Source: Leptospira stimsonii
Lineage (GTDB): Bacteria; Spirochaetota; Leptospiria; Leptospirales; Leptospiraceae
Length of the DNA: 64,000 nt
Direction of reading: 5' to 3'
Assembly (NCBI RefSeq): GCF_003545885.1
Contig: NZ_QHCT01000003.1
Span: 1-64,000 of the forward strand
Shown: positions 27,802-39,088 of the stretch, one piece after another
How the letters are laid out: every line of letters begins with the position of its first letter
How positions within the stretch are numbered: position 1 is the first letter of the stretch
Notes under the pieces: generated by a model
What the model saw: the letters and a program-made list of their open reading frames with translations, nothing else
Told to the model about the DNA's origin: nothing
Database searches by the model: none
Position numbers and translations under genes: made by a program

Positions 27802-29823
27802 TTATTTTGGATTTTTATTCACGGAATTTTCGTTCGTTCCGCTCTGCAGTTTTTTATGAAGCCTTGTGACGTCTTCCTTCTTCTTAAAAAGTTTGAGACT
27901 TTTTTCCCAGTATGCGATCGCGTTTCGGAACTCGTTCTTTTCTTTGTAAACGTCTCCGATATGTTCTAAAATAACGGGATCTTCTTCTCCCTTATCCTTG
28001 AGAATTTGATACGCGAGCTGGAGGTGTAAAAGCGCCTCGTCGTGATTTCCCATCTTAAAGAAAATCCACCCAAGACTATCCTGATAGGCTTCGTTATCCG
28101 GAGCGAGTTCGACCGCCTTTTGAACAAGCGCTAAAGATTCTTCCAGTCGGATTCCTTTTTCGGAAAGATAATAACCCAGATAGTTGTAACCCATCGGATT
28201 CGTAGGATCGATCTCCATGGATTTTTTTAGATCGAATTCCATCGCTTCCGGATTTTCTAATTTCTCGTGTACGGACGCACGATAAAAATAATAGATTCCG
28301 TTACCGGGTTCTTTTTCGATCGCGGCGTTGAACTCATCCAACGCTTCTTTGAATTTATCTTTGGAAGCGAGAACGATTCCCAAAAGATATCTTGCGTAAG
28401 ACATCTCCGGCTCCGATTTCAAAACGTCCCGGATCAACGTTTCAGCTTCCTCTTTTTTATTCGGAGGATCCGCACGCAGTAAATAAGCAAGATGAAGTTG
28501 GAACTTGAGTTTATCGGAATTCTTCTCTGCCTTTTCCACCGCCTTACGAGATTCTAAAATCGCACGATAGACGAAACCGGATTGTTCGTGACAGGACGCT
28601 AAAAAATCGTAAATTTCTGCGTCATTCCATTCTGAGGTTTTGTTCGGAATCACACTCGCTCTCTGAGCGGTTCTTTCCGCGAGTTCGAACTGTTGCATCC
28701 CGAAAACGATCTCGGAAACTTCTCGAAGTTCCTTCAAATATTGGGGTAGATTTTTTTCTCTTTCATAGACGTCCAACATCGCGAGTCGAACTGCAAGGCG
28801 TCCGGGAAATTTTTCCTTGATCGGAAGAAGGATCTTTTTTGCTTCGATGTATTTCCCAAGTAAAACGAGATACAAACCTTCGAGGACACTTCCCCTCGGA
28901 ATTCTGGATTGTTGATTGAGAATATTAAAGTATTCGAATGCGTAAGAACGACTTTCTATAAAATACATTTCCGCGAGAAGGTGTTCGACCGAGGAAAGAT
29001 TTTTCTTTACTTTGAGAATCCGATTCAGTTCTTTCCTCGCGGAAGCGAACTTTCCGAGCTGATTCCAGATTTTCGCGAGCGTGAGCCTTGTAGAAATGTC
29101 CGATGGATTTTGTTGGAGATACGAACTCAAAAAGTATAAGGCTTTTTTGGTTTGTCCGTTTGCGAAATACATTTCACCGAGAGACTTATCCACATACGAT
29201 CGATACTTCGGATTTCCTTCTCGGTTTCGAATCGAATCACTGAGAGAAGTTAAATACAGGATCGCTCTGGGAAAATTTTTGAGTTCCTGATTTAAGGAAC
29301 CTAAAAGATAAAGAAGATCGGAATCATCCGCGAAACGACTTAGGTTCGCTTCCAAATAATCGCTCGCCTTCTGATATTCTCCCATCCGAATCAAAACCCT
29401 TGCCTTGAGAAGATAAGCGTCTCGAAATTGAGGATCAGCTTGGATCGCAAAATCGGCTTCCTTTTCAGCGGCCTCAAACTGCCCTAAGGCAAAATGGCCG
29501 TTCGCCTTGCCCACTCTGGAAACGGGAGAAACGGGTCGATTGAGAATTTCGGAACAACGAACGTATTTCTCATAAAAACCTACGGATTCTTCGTAAGCCT
29601 TCTTTGATTTTTCTTGAGAAGGAACCTTAGAGGCCTCGGTCTGTTTTTCAAAAGCCAGGGATAAAAAGAATTCGGGCGCCACCTTGGATTCGGAATATTC
29701 GCACTCGCCTTCCGAATAAAGGGAAAACGGAAGAACCGCAAAACCGAAAACGAAAAACCAAAAGCGAAAAGAAGAGAAACCGGAAAGTCCGGAGAGGACG
29801 TTTTTTTTATTTGCTTGATTCAT
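27802..29823 (-). CDS. Exported TPR-repeat protein
   Basis: A 673-residue protein with a signal peptide or anchor (hydrophobic 20-35). Nearly the whole mature protein is tetratricopeptide repeats: FEAAEKEADFAIQADPQFRDAYLLKARVL, DKFKEALDEFNAAIEKEPGNGIYYFYRASVHEK, EESLALVQKAVELAPDNEAYQDSLGWIFFKMG and others, at least ten in all. The C-terminal repeats around 530-640 are the strongest. TPR arrays of this kind scaffold envelope complexes. The LolA-like lipoprotein gene follows after 15 bases, so both may belong to an outer-membrane lipid or lipoprotein pathway. The upstream gene is divergent. Confidence 0.88.
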   Translation of the reverse strand: MNQANKKNVLSGLSGFSSFRFWFFVFGFAVLPFSLYSEGECEYSESKVAPEFFLSLAFEKQTEASKVPSQEKSKKAYEESVGFYEKYVRCSEILNRPVSPVSRVGKANGHFALGQFEAAEKEADFAIQADPQFRDAYLLKARVLIRMGEYQKASDYLEANLSRFADDSDLLYLLGSLNQELKNFPRAILYLTSLSDSIRNREGNPKYRSYVDKSLGEMYFANGQTKKALYFLSSYLQQNPSDISTRLTLAKIWNQLGKFASARKELNRILKVKKNLSSVEHLLAEMYFIESRSYAFEYFNILNQQSRIPRGSVLEGLYLVLLGKYIEAKKILLPIKEKFPGRLAVRLAMLDVYEREKNLPQYLKELREVSEIVFGMQQFELAERTAQRASVIPNKTSEWNDAEIYDFLASCHEQSGFVYRAILESRKAVEKAEKNSDKLKFQLHLAYLLRADPPNKKEEAETLIRDVLKSEPEMSYARYLLGIVLASKDKFKEALDEFNAAIEKEPGNGIYYFYRASVHEKLENPEAMEFDLKKSMEIDPTNPMGYNYLGYYLSEKGIRLEESLALVQKAVELAPDNEAYQDSLGWIFFKMGNHDEALLHLQLAYQILKDKGEEDPVILEHIGDVYKEKNEFRNAIAYWEKSLKLFKKKEDVTRLHKKLQSGTNENSVNKNPK

Positions 29824-29957
29824 TCAGGTAACGGGACAGATTTGAGAAGAATGTTCCCTACGTCAGGAACCATCCCGTCAATAGGTCCGGAATTTCATTC
29901 TGCACACAATCCGTCTAGGAGTCGAATCAATTTTCCCAACGATCGGAGCGGTCAAAT

Positions 29958-31250
29958 TTGTTAACATACATCCGAGAAAATAAAAAATTCATTCTTCTCC
30001 TACTTTTGGTTTGGACCGTCGCGATCGCCTGGATTCTTCCCAACCGCTATAAATTATTGAGTAAAGTTGCATTGATGGTACAACCACCCGGTTACGATCG
30101 GAAAACTGCGGAGGAATTTATCGAAAAGGGAGATTCCATTCTTCAAAAAGAAGTCACTTATCAAGATCAAGGAGAAAGAATTCCGGATCTTGACCTGATG
30201 CGAGAGGCCTGTCTTTATTACTATTCTTTGAGTGAACGAGATTCCGTTCTTTACAAACCTTCTTGGACCGATTCGATGCATATCTGGAGATTTAAGAATT
30301 CCGGAATGAAAGAAGAATCCTCCGGTGAAAAAAAGATTTCATCCAAAACGAGATCGAGGGATCCGCTTACGGGCGGACTCAATCCGGGAGAATATTGGAG
30401 AATCACTTCTCCGGTCGTCTTAGAAGCGTTAGACTATTATAAGAGAGCCTTGAACTTTTCGGGACCCGATTTCTCCGTTCCCAAAAAAATCGAACGTACG
30501 GCTCTCGCGGTTTGCCGCCCCGAAGAAGTATTGCTCGCCTACGCCGATTACGTTCGCAACACGGAAGAATCGGTTCGAGTCGCAATCGAAAATGCAAAAC
30601 CCAAAAGACCGTTTTTCTCCTGCAATCAGGATTCGAATCTTCCGAATGTGCTTACGGAAAAACAAAATCAAATGCGCGTTTGGTCTCAGATCAAATCCAA
30701 TTCTTTTCTGATCGATCCGGATCGCAACATCCGAGTGAACGCGAACGATTTTAAAAAAGCCCTCAATCTACTCGCGTTCGGAATTTACAAAACCGGACTC
30801 AATTCGATTTCACCCCTGGAAGCGGACGGAATCTTAGAGAAACTCCTTTTTTTCGCAGATCCGGGAACCGTTGAATATGACGAACTTCTTTTCAAAAGAG
30901 GAATGCTCAACTATCAACTCGGAAAACGAGATCCGCTTTTCTGGAACAAAGCGATCTTCTACTTTCGGGAAGCCGCGCAGTCGAATCTTTTGGATAAGGG
31001 ATCCGTTTTCGAATCGAGGTTGATGACCGTACGATCCGAGATCAGAAAAGGAGAATTGGATCTCGCCTTACGAGAGTTACAGTCTCTGGAAGCCGAACTC
31101 TATTCTATCGATAAGGCCTATAGAACGACCGGCGCCGGAAGAAGCGACCTCGTGGAGGATCGAAAAAAACTCTTACGATACATTCTCCGTAAAAAAGGAA
31201 GATACGAAGAAGCGGACGAACTCTATGTCGAAGAAGATTCATTATTTTGA
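29958..31250 (+). CDS. Membrane-anchored helical-repeat protein
   Basis: A 430-residue protein with one N-terminal membrane helix (FILLLLLVWTVAIAWIL, about 11-27). The rest is helical with TPR-like segments, for example SPLEADGILEKLLFFADPGTVEYDELLFKRGMLNYQLGKRDP and LRELQSLEAELYSIDKAYRT. A TTG start at 29958 is supported by CGGAGCGG seven bases upstream; no ATG lies early enough to include the helix. The cysteine desulfurase gene begins 26 bases before its stop, so they are cotranscribed and coupled. No function can be named; this organisation looks like an envelope scaffold. Confidence 0.72.
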   Translation: MLTYIRENKKFILLLLLVWTVAIAWILPNRYKLLSKVALMVQPPGYDRKTAEEFIEKGDSILQKEVTYQDQGERIPDLDLMREACLYYYSLSERDSVLYKPSWTDSMHIWRFKNSGMKEESSGEKKISSKTRSRDPLTGGLNPGEYWRITSPVVLEALDYYKRALNFSGPDFSVPKKIERTALAVCRPEEVLLAYADYVRNTEESVRVAIENAKPKRPFFSCNQDSNLPNVLTEKQNQMRVWSQIKSNSFLIDPDRNIRVNANDFKKALNLLAFGIYKTGLNSISPLEADGILEKLLFFADPGTVEYDELLFKRGMLNYQLGKRDPLFWNKAIFYFREAAQSNLLDKGSVFESRLMTVRSEIRKGELDLALRELQSLEAELYSIDKAYRTTGAGRSDLVEDRKKLLRYILRKKGRYEEADELYVEEDSLF

Positions 31251-32355
31251 TTACAACGCGACACATCCGCCTTTTGCGGACGTTCTCGTTGCAATACAAA
31301 ACGACTATCTTTCCGACTTCTACAATCCTTCCGGTGCGACGCGCTTTTCGCTAGGAAGACAGGGAAAAATCGAAGAAGCAAGAAAAACTTTAGAAGAATA
31401 CACCGGAAAACCCGCAAAAGAATTCGTCTTCTCTTCCACAGGAACCGAAGCCAATCACCTCCTAACGCAGGCGATCGCCGGAAAATTCTCCGGTTCCGCG
31501 ATCGTATCCTCGCTCGAACACGCTTCGATGTATTCCGCTTTGGAATTCGCGGGTTTCGAAATAAGAAAAATTCGTACCCTTTCAAACGGAAGGATCGACC
31601 TTTCCCATCTAAGAATCTTACTCGAAGAAAATTCTGCACCGGTCTTTGTATTGCACGTAGCAAACGAATCCGGAGTCATCCAACCTCTTGAAGAAATCGC
31701 TTCAATCACCGCGGAATTCGGCGAACCTTTGTTTTCCGATCTGATGCAATCCTTTGGAAAGATCGACATTCCTTTTTCTATCTTGAGCGGATTTACGTTT
31801 TCCGGTCATAAGATCGGAGCCGGAATGGGCGCCTCCGCAACCTGGATTCGATCCGATCTCGTTTCCGAAAAAGAATTTGGGATCTTTCGGGGCGGAAATC
31901 AGGAAAACAATCACAGAGCAGGAACGGAAAATTCTCCCGCAATATTAGCTCTTTCGAATATTCTAAAAATAAGAATTCCGGAGATCGAGAAAAAAAGCGA
32001 GATTCTAATAACCTTTCAAAGAAAAATCGAAACGACCTTGGAAGAATGCGGCTGTCAAATCATCGGGAAAGAATCTCCTCGTATAGTGAGTACTTCCTTT
32101 TGCCTTTTACCCACGGACGACGTCGATTTTTTTATGATGGGAATGGAAGAATCCGGATTTGTAGTTTCGACGGGCTCTTCCTGTAAATCCAGATCAAGAG
32201 ATCCTGCCTCTTCCCTTTTATCCATGGGATTTCAGGAAGAGGAAGCCCTGCGCGCGATCCGAATTTCGACCGGTTGGTTTACGACCGAAGAAGAAGTAGA
32301 CGCACTTTGTATTCGGATCCGAGAAGTGTTGCAGGCCTTAACAAACGGTCTCTAA
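31225..32355 (+). CDS. Cysteine desulfurase family (NifS-like) aminotransferase
   Basis: A 376-residue class V PLP enzyme. Near the N-terminus is FDYNATHPP (usual YLDNAATTP position), then STGTEANHLLTQ, and FTFSGHKIGAGMG carries the PLP-binding lysine. Further on, VVSTGSSCKSRSRDPASSLLSMG holds a cysteine in the position of the catalytic loop of NifS/IscS. These enzymes take sulfur from cysteine for Fe-S clusters or thio-modification. The first motif is somewhat divergent. It overlaps the preceding membrane protein gene by 26 bases, and no isc/suf scaffold gene is adjacent, so its role is uncertain. Confidence 0.88.
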   Translation: MSKKIHYFDYNATHPPFADVLVAIQNDYLSDFYNPSGATRFSLGRQGKIEEARKTLEEYTGKPAKEFVFSSTGTEANHLLTQAIAGKFSGSAIVSSLEHASMYSALEFAGFEIRKIRTLSNGRIDLSHLRILLEENSAPVFVLHVANESGVIQPLEEIASITAEFGEPLFSDLMQSFGKIDIPFSILSGFTFSGHKIGAGMGASATWIRSDLVSEKEFGIFRGGNQENNHRAGTENSPAILALSNILKIRIPEIEKKSEILITFQRKIETTLEECGCQIIGKESPRIVSTSFCLLPTDDVDFFMMGMEESGFVVSTGSSCKSRSRDPASSLLSMGFQEEEALRAIRISTGWFTTEEEVDALCIRIREVLQALTNGL

Positions 32356-32693
32356 AAATATCAACCTCATTGTCCCCGTTCGACACATCGCTATCGTAAA
32401 GATACGGAATTGAAATTCATTTTATTTTCGTACTTCAAGAAAAGAATTCAAGACCTCAATTCCGCTTTGACCATTTGGGAAGAATCGCTTTCTATCTCTG
32501 ATTTTTTATAAAATTAAGCATTCTGCGCCATTGGAATGACTTGGAAAAATGGGTCGAAAGAAATTGCGACCCAGTCCCTCCTAAGTGGAAAAAAGAAATT
32601 TTTTGACTGACCACTATTGATTTTCTATACGAATAAATATTGACAATCGATTTTCCCGACTTCTAATTGCCACTCACACAATCAGTGTAAACT
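32356..32693. other. Intergenic region before the repeat lipoproteins
   Basis: This 338-base gap separates the desulfurase gene from the repeat-lipoprotein operon. It has no supported ORF. Its last 100 bases contain the promoter-like signal described separately at 32603-32631 and a second TTGACA at 32640 with only a weak -10 partner. Confidence 0.45.
32603..32631 (+). promoter_or_regulatory. Sigma70-like promoter of the repeat-lipoprotein operon
   Basis: TTGACT (32603-32608) and TATACG (32626-32631) are separated by exactly 17 bases, about 60 bases before the start codon at 32694. Each hexamer deviates from consensus at one or two positions. A perfect TTGACA at 32640 might provide an overlapping second promoter. 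Confidence 0.5.
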
Positions 32694-33401
32694 ATGAAAA
32701 TCAAATTCAAACGTCTCTCCTACCTATTCATTCTTTTTTCGTGGTTTGGCGCATCGAACTGCGGCCTCGCGCTCACACCCCGCATAACAACCAAAATACC
32801 ACCGAAGACGGAGACCGAAGTTTTTCGACTCAATCTGATTTATGGCGAAGTAAAGACCCTCGCAGGAATCAACTTAGGATTGTTAAACGAAGTTCAAGAG
32901 AATCTCTACGGCGCCCAACTCGGAATCGTTAACTTTTCCGATGGAAAGACATACGGTTTTCAAGTCGCGGTCGTCAACGCGGCAAAGAACAAAGGATTCG
33001 GGATTCAGGCAGGACTCATAAATTCAACTAACGGAGATTCTAAAGGAATCCAAGCCGGTATTATCAACTTAGGAAGTGACAAACGAGGTTATGACCTTAC
33101 GATCGGGGTCGGAAATTATAAGACGAGCGGTCTTATGATCGGAGTCACGAATCTTTCCTCACAAGGAATCAATCTCGGCGCCTTGAACGAAAATTCGAGT
33201 GGAGTCAACTTGGGAGTTTTGAATATCCAAGGTAGCGGTGTCAGCATCGGAGTTTTTAACGGAGGTTCGGGAGTTCATATCGGCCTTTTCAACTCGGCCG
33301 GAGAAGACGAAACCGAGCCGCCTACGATGCAATTCGGTCTTCTTAATTTTTGCGGTAAGGGACGTTTTCCGGTCATGATCGGATTCAACTATTGTAAATA
33401 A
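32694..33401 (+). CDS. G-x-N repeat lipoprotein (LA_2272/LA_2273-like), copy 1
   Basis: A 235-residue predicted lipoprotein; the signal sequence ends in G-A-S-N-C, a permissive spirochaete lipobox with Cys23. After KIPPKTETEV the protein is a run of about twelve short units of the form G-[IV]-x-[LIAV]-G-[LIV]-x-N (GINLGLLN, GAQLGIVN, GFQVAVVN, GIQAGLIN, GVNLGVLN, GVSIGVFN), then ends with a conserved FCGKGRFPVMIGFNYC tail containing two cysteines. From memory this matches the LA_2272/LA_2273 family of leptospiral surface-repeat lipoproteins. A solenoid fold is inferred. The second copy starts two bases after the stop codon. Confidence 0.85.
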   Translation: MKIKFKRLSYLFILFSWFGASNCGLALTPRITTKIPPKTETEVFRLNLIYGEVKTLAGINLGLLNEVQENLYGAQLGIVNFSDGKTYGFQVAVVNAAKNKGFGIQAGLINSTNGDSKGIQAGIINLGSDKRGYDLTIGVGNYKTSGLMIGVTNLSSQGINLGALNENSSGVNLGVLNIQGSGVSIGVFNGGSGVHIGLFNSAGEDETEPPTMQFGLLNFCGKGRFPVMIGFNYCK

Positions 33402-33403
33402 CT

Positions 33404-34114
33404 ATGAAACATAAGAACTCTCTAAAATACTTTTCTATTCTTTCTTTCGCTTTCACTTTCACTCTTAACTGTGGAGTTGGCGGATTGCGCGGCGAAAAAT
33501 CCTTTGTAAGAGCTCCGGTAAAAACGGAAACGGAACTGGTAAGGGTCAATCTTCTTTATGGAGAAGTGAAAAATCTATACGGAGTAAACCTCGGCATAAT
33601 CAACTCGGTCAAAGATCGCCTAATCGGTGTTCAAGTCGGTGGGGTCAATTTTTCCGACGGAAAAACATATGGCGCTCAACTTTCCCTCTACAACGAGGCG
33701 AAAAACGGAGGTTTCACAGTACAGGCAGGCGGGGTGAATAAAGTCGAAAACACCGGTGCGGGACTCCAGGTCGGACTTTATAACGCCGCCTCGAACAGCG
33801 GAGTTTATCTTACGGCGGGCATTTACAACAAAGGAAGTAGCGGAGCGACGATCGGTCTGATCAACAACGAAGGATTGGGCATCAACGTAGGCGGTTTTAA
33901 TTACGGATATGGTGTCAACCTCGGACTCATCAACTCCGGAAAGGGTTTGAGCATCGGCGCGATCAACGTGGGCGAAGACGGAAATTTTCAGATCGGAGTT
34001 TTGAATTTCTGTTCGGACGGACCATTTCCGATCATGATCGGAATCAACTATTGTATTAAATCATCGACGCCGGTCCAAGAAAAAGCCGAGGCCAAGACGA
34101 CCCCGATCCAATAA
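33404..34114 (+). CDS. G-x-N repeat lipoprotein (LA_2272/LA_2273-like), copy 2
   Basis: A 236-residue paralogue of the preceding protein, two bases downstream. The N-terminal signal ends in T-L-N-C (Cys23), followed by APVKTETELVRVNLLYGEVKN, which is nearly the same as in copy 1. About eleven G-x-x-x-G-x-x-N units follow (GVNLGIIN, GVQVGGVN, GLQVGLYN, GINVGGFN, GVNLGLIN), then the same FCSDGPFPIMIGINYC tail. It then has an extra 22-residue charged C-terminus. Sequence between the copies has drifted, so this is an old duplication. Probably surface lipoproteins; function is unknown. Confidence 0.85.
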   Translation: MKHKNSLKYFSILSFAFTFTLNCGVGGLRGEKSFVRAPVKTETELVRVNLLYGEVKNLYGVNLGIINSVKDRLIGVQVGGVNFSDGKTYGAQLSLYNEAKNGGFTVQAGGVNKVENTGAGLQVGLYNAASNSGVYLTAGIYNKGSSGATIGLINNEGLGINVGGFNYGYGVNLGLINSGKGLSIGAINVGEDGNFQIGVLNFCSDGPFPIMIGINYCIKSSTPVQEKAEAKTTPIQ

Positions 34115-34169
34115 CCGTCTAAAAGAGAAAATGACAGATTCAAATTTTTGAATATGAAAAGAATTCTGA

Positions 34170-34216
34170 TTTCTTTCCGGCGAGGTTTTCCTTTTTAAAC
34201 CTTTCTCGGAAAGAAA
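34170..34216 (+). terminator. Terminator-like hairpin after the lipoprotein pair
   Basis: TTTCTTTCCG (34170-34179) pairs perfectly with CGGAAAGAAA (34207-34216), and inner AGGTTT/AAACCT extend the stem. It starts 55 bases after the second stop codon and is followed by TAATTTTC, so it could end the operon transcript. Confidence 0.55.
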
Positions 34217-34293
34217 TAATTTTCTTCCCTTCCCTCTTCATGGATCGTCTCGATCTGATTCTCTCTCCGGATTCAAATCCAATCCCAATGTGA

Positions 34294-34428
34294 ATCTCGT
34301 TTTTATCCGAGACTGTTTATTCCTTTCTCATTTCTTTATCGTTTGTCAATCGCGGGGTTGTTTTGATCTATAGGCTGACGGTAAAAATGCCTCCTAAAAC
34401 GGAAACAGAGACTTCAGTGGAGCAATAA
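34294..34428 (+). pseudogene. Remnant of a third G-x-N repeat lipoprotein gene
   Basis: The frame 34381-34428 reads VKMPPKTETETSVEQ and then a stop; KxPPKTETE is the exact conserved junction between signal peptide and repeats in the two intact genes upstream (IPPKTETEV, APVKTETEL). Upstream in the same frame the translation SFLISLSFV resembles a decayed signal peptide of copy 1 (SYLFILFSW). There is no ATG, no lipobox cysteine and no repeat domain. The remaining gap to 34450 holds nothing else. Confidence 0.6.
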
Positions 34429-34450
34429 CAGAAAATTCTAAATGGAAATT

Positions 34451-35596
<1,146 letters not shown>

Positions 35597-35719
35597 TAAT
35601 CCCCAAAATCGGGAACTTTTCTCAAAAGTCTCCTTACTTTTTTTGTTTGTTTACTGCTATTTTAAAGGAGCCAGATTTTACTGTCTCTGAAATCCTAACC
35701 CAAGGCGTTACAAGTAGGA

Positions 35720-36334
35720 ATGGAATTCTTAAATCTTCTCGTTCATATCTTCTCCGAATACGGATACATCGCCGTTTTTTTAGTACTCATCCTCTGCGGT
35801 TTCGGACTTCCGGTTCCGGAAGATATTTCCTTGGTTTCCGGCGGTGTCATCGCGGGACTCGGAAAAGCGGATCCACACTTTATGTTTTTGGTTGGAATGG
35901 CGGGAGTTCTCATCGGAGACGCATCCGTTTTTTTACTCGGAAGAATCTACGGAATTCGAGTTTTACAGATTCCTATGATTTCAAGAATCGTAACACCGGA
36001 GCGGTTCGCCAAAGTCCAGGACAAGATCGGAAAATACGGAAATTGGGTCACGTTTATGGCTCGTTTTATGCCTGGGCTTCGAATGCCGATTTATCTCACT
36101 GCGGGAACCTCGGATCGAATCTCCTTTTATCGTTTTGTCGCGCTCGATTTTATGGCCGCGATCATTTCGGTTCCGGTCTGGGTCTATCTTGGTTATTTCG
36201 GGGCTCACAACTTCGACACCCTTCTTTCCTGGGTTCACCAAGGTCAACTAACGGTCTTCGGACTTTTGGGAGCGGCCATCCTCATCTTTGGAACCACATA
36301 TTGGATTCGAAAGAAACGATCATCGGCTCTATAA
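35720..36334 (+). CDS. DedA family membrane protein
   Basis: A 204-residue inner-membrane protein of the DedA/SNARE-associated family. The conserved N-terminal block is GFGLPVPEDISLVSGGVIAGLG (about 28-49), then GVLIGDASVFLLGRIYG, and a later block FMARFMPGLRMPIYLTAGTSDRISFYRF with the essential Arg/Glu-type membrane residues. DedA proteins are lipid scramblases or undecaprenyl-phosphate flippases and affect envelope integrity. GTAGGA sits very close to the ATG. The HNH gene follows after 45 bases. Confidence 0.93.
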   Translation: MEFLNLLVHIFSEYGYIAVFLVLILCGFGLPVPEDISLVSGGVIAGLGKADPHFMFLVGMAGVLIGDASVFLLGRIYGIRVLQIPMISRIVTPERFAKVQDKIGKYGNWVTFMARFMPGLRMPIYLTAGTSDRISFYRFVALDFMAAIISVPVWVYLGYFGAHNFDTLLSWVHQGQLTVFGLLGAAILIFGTTYWIRKKRSSAL

Positions 36335-36379
36335 GAATTTCTTTACATCTTTTTGCATTCGGCTATTGTTTGACCAGTT

Positions 36380-36930
<551 letters not shown>

Positions 36931-36934
<4 letters not shown>

Positions 36935-37428
36935 AACGTCTTTCTATTCTATTTCTTCTTCCAGTAATTTCTTTTCTTTTCGGATGTCCTCACTATTCCA
37001 CGACTAGATTGATTTCCACACCTCCGACTCTGATCAGTATCGTTCCGATCGCAACCGGATACGAACTCAGAATGAGAGCGGGAAACCCGGAACTTCTCTT
37101 TAGCGGCTATCGCCTTTTTGTGGGAAACACGGAAAACGAATCTCGATTTCCGGCGGATTTGAATGCAGGGATTGACTGCGTCGGCGGAGTTTTAAATCTG
37201 ATACCGAACCAACCTCTGGAGTATTCCATTGAACTCAGCCCGAACAGTGGTCCTCTTGCGACGCCCGCAACGGGGGAAAACGCAAATCGAATCTGCAAAA
37301 TGAACGTGACCGTGACTTCGGGACAATATCTAACGTTGCGTTCTCAGGTTCTTGTGATCAGCATTACGAATGGAAGCACTTCCGGGTTCGTATTTTCGAT
37401 GCCATCCAACTCCCTCAAGGTTCCTTAA
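36931..37428 (+). CDS. Lipoprotein of unknown function
   Basis: About 165 residues, starting at a TTG that overlaps the TGA stop of the HNH gene (TTGA). The same frame is open upstream to 36823, but that would overlap the HNH gene by over 100 bases, whereas from 36931 the protein begins (M)KRLSILFLLPVISFLFGC, a textbook lipoprotein signal with L-F-G-C lipobox (Cys18). GGGAG lies about a dozen bases before it. The mature domain has short beta-strand phrases (GYRLFVGNTENE) and three more cysteines. It converges on and overlaps the J-domain gene by 14 bases. Confidence 0.75.
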
Positions 37429-37918
37429 ACCAAATCTCTATCTTTTGCAAAGTATCTTTTGCGTCCGCAATCCAGATACTTTCCGGAAACGACTGAATCA
37501 ATTTTTCAAACCCGTTCTTTGCGCTTAACAAGGAATTCCTTAATTTCCGTAGCGCCGGATTCTCCTCACCCTTTAAGTAGATGGGATTGCCGTCGGTCGT
37601 CTTATAATACTCGTGAATTGCGGAATCGTAATTTTCCCGTGCGAGTTTGTAAAGGTCATAATCCGTTTTTTGAAGATGCGAATGAGAAGCTCGGGAAATT
37701 ATATTCTCCTTTTGGAATGTTTCTTTTTCGAGATAAGAATAGAGAACGTCCCTATATTCGATCAACTCCTTGAATAGAGAATCGCTTGAAAATTCGCCCG
37801 TATCGGGATGGTATTTTTTCGAGAGGAGATAAAAACGACTTTTGAGTTCTTCTTCCGTAAACCCCGGGTCCAAACCCAAAAACTCCAGGGCTCGTTCTAA
37901 CAGGTCCCCGTTTTCCAA
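37415..37918 (-). CDS. J-domain (DnaJ-like) protein in the flagellar chaperone operon
   Basis: A 167-residue protein. Residues about 8-70 are a J domain: LEFLGLDPGFTEEELKSRFYLLSKKYHPDTG has the helix pattern and the HPD signature at 37-39 needed to stimulate DnaK. The rest is helical and without zinc fingers or a substrate-binding domain, so it is a type III J protein. Its start overlaps the FlgN-like gene by 22 bases, in the order fliS, FlgN-like, J-domain, so it is cotranscribed with two flagellar chaperones. A role in delivering flagellar export substrates to DnaK is inferred. Confidence 0.85.
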   Translation of the reverse strand: MENGDLLERALEFLGLDPGFTEEELKSRFYLLSKKYHPDTGEFSSDSLFKELIEYRDVLYSYLEKETFQKENIISRASHSHLQKTDYDLYKLARENYDSAIHEYYKTTDGNPIYLKGEENPALRKLRNSLLSAKNGFEKLIQSFPESIWIADAKDTLQKIEIWFKEP

Positions 37919-38322
37919 AAGTCTTGTCTGAGATGGAGGTGACGTTTGAGTTGGATTTGAACCTGAGCTACGTTCAATTCTTTCTGATATTCTTTTAGAA
38001 TATTCTTCATTCTTTCTTCCACTTGAGAATGGAGAAGTCTGGATTCTTCCAATTTCTGAAACAGGGTTTCCGTTATTTCGATGAGCTCTAAATTCTGCGG
38101 AACGCCCTCTTCCAGTTTTTCAATCTTACGATCGATGGAACAGAGTTTGTCCACGAGTTTGAGATTGGAGTCTTCGATCTTTGCGCCCGCCTCGCCGTCT
38201 CCAAAGCCGAAAACTTCGATTTGGCGTTTTTGATTTCGAATCAGCTCGTCCAAAAGAAGAATTTTTTCTTCAATGAGGACGACAAGGTTCGGTGCGTTTT
38301 GTTTCCGATCGACTGAAGACAA
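37897..38322 (-). CDS. FlgN-like helical protein
   Basis: A 141-residue, nearly all-helical protein (LVVLIEEKILLLDELIRNQKRQIEVFG, then coiled-coil segments to the end), with an amphipathic helix pattern like FlgN/FliT export chaperones. It sits between fliS (three bases upstream) and the J-domain gene (22-base overlap). Position and size suggest a chaperone for hook-filament junction proteins, but sequence conservation is weak and other coiled-coil roles are possible. The C-terminus (HLHLRQDFWKTGTC) is not part of the family pattern. Confidence 0.62.
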   Translation of the reverse strand: MSSVDRKQNAPNLVVLIEEKILLLDELIRNQKRQIEVFGFGDGEAGAKIEDSNLKLVDKLCSIDRKIEKLEEGVPQNLELIEITETLFQKLEESRLLHSQVEERMKNILKEYQKELNVAQVQIQLKRHLHLRQDFWKTGTC

Positions 38323-38325
38323 ATT

Positions 38326-39088
<763 letters not shown>

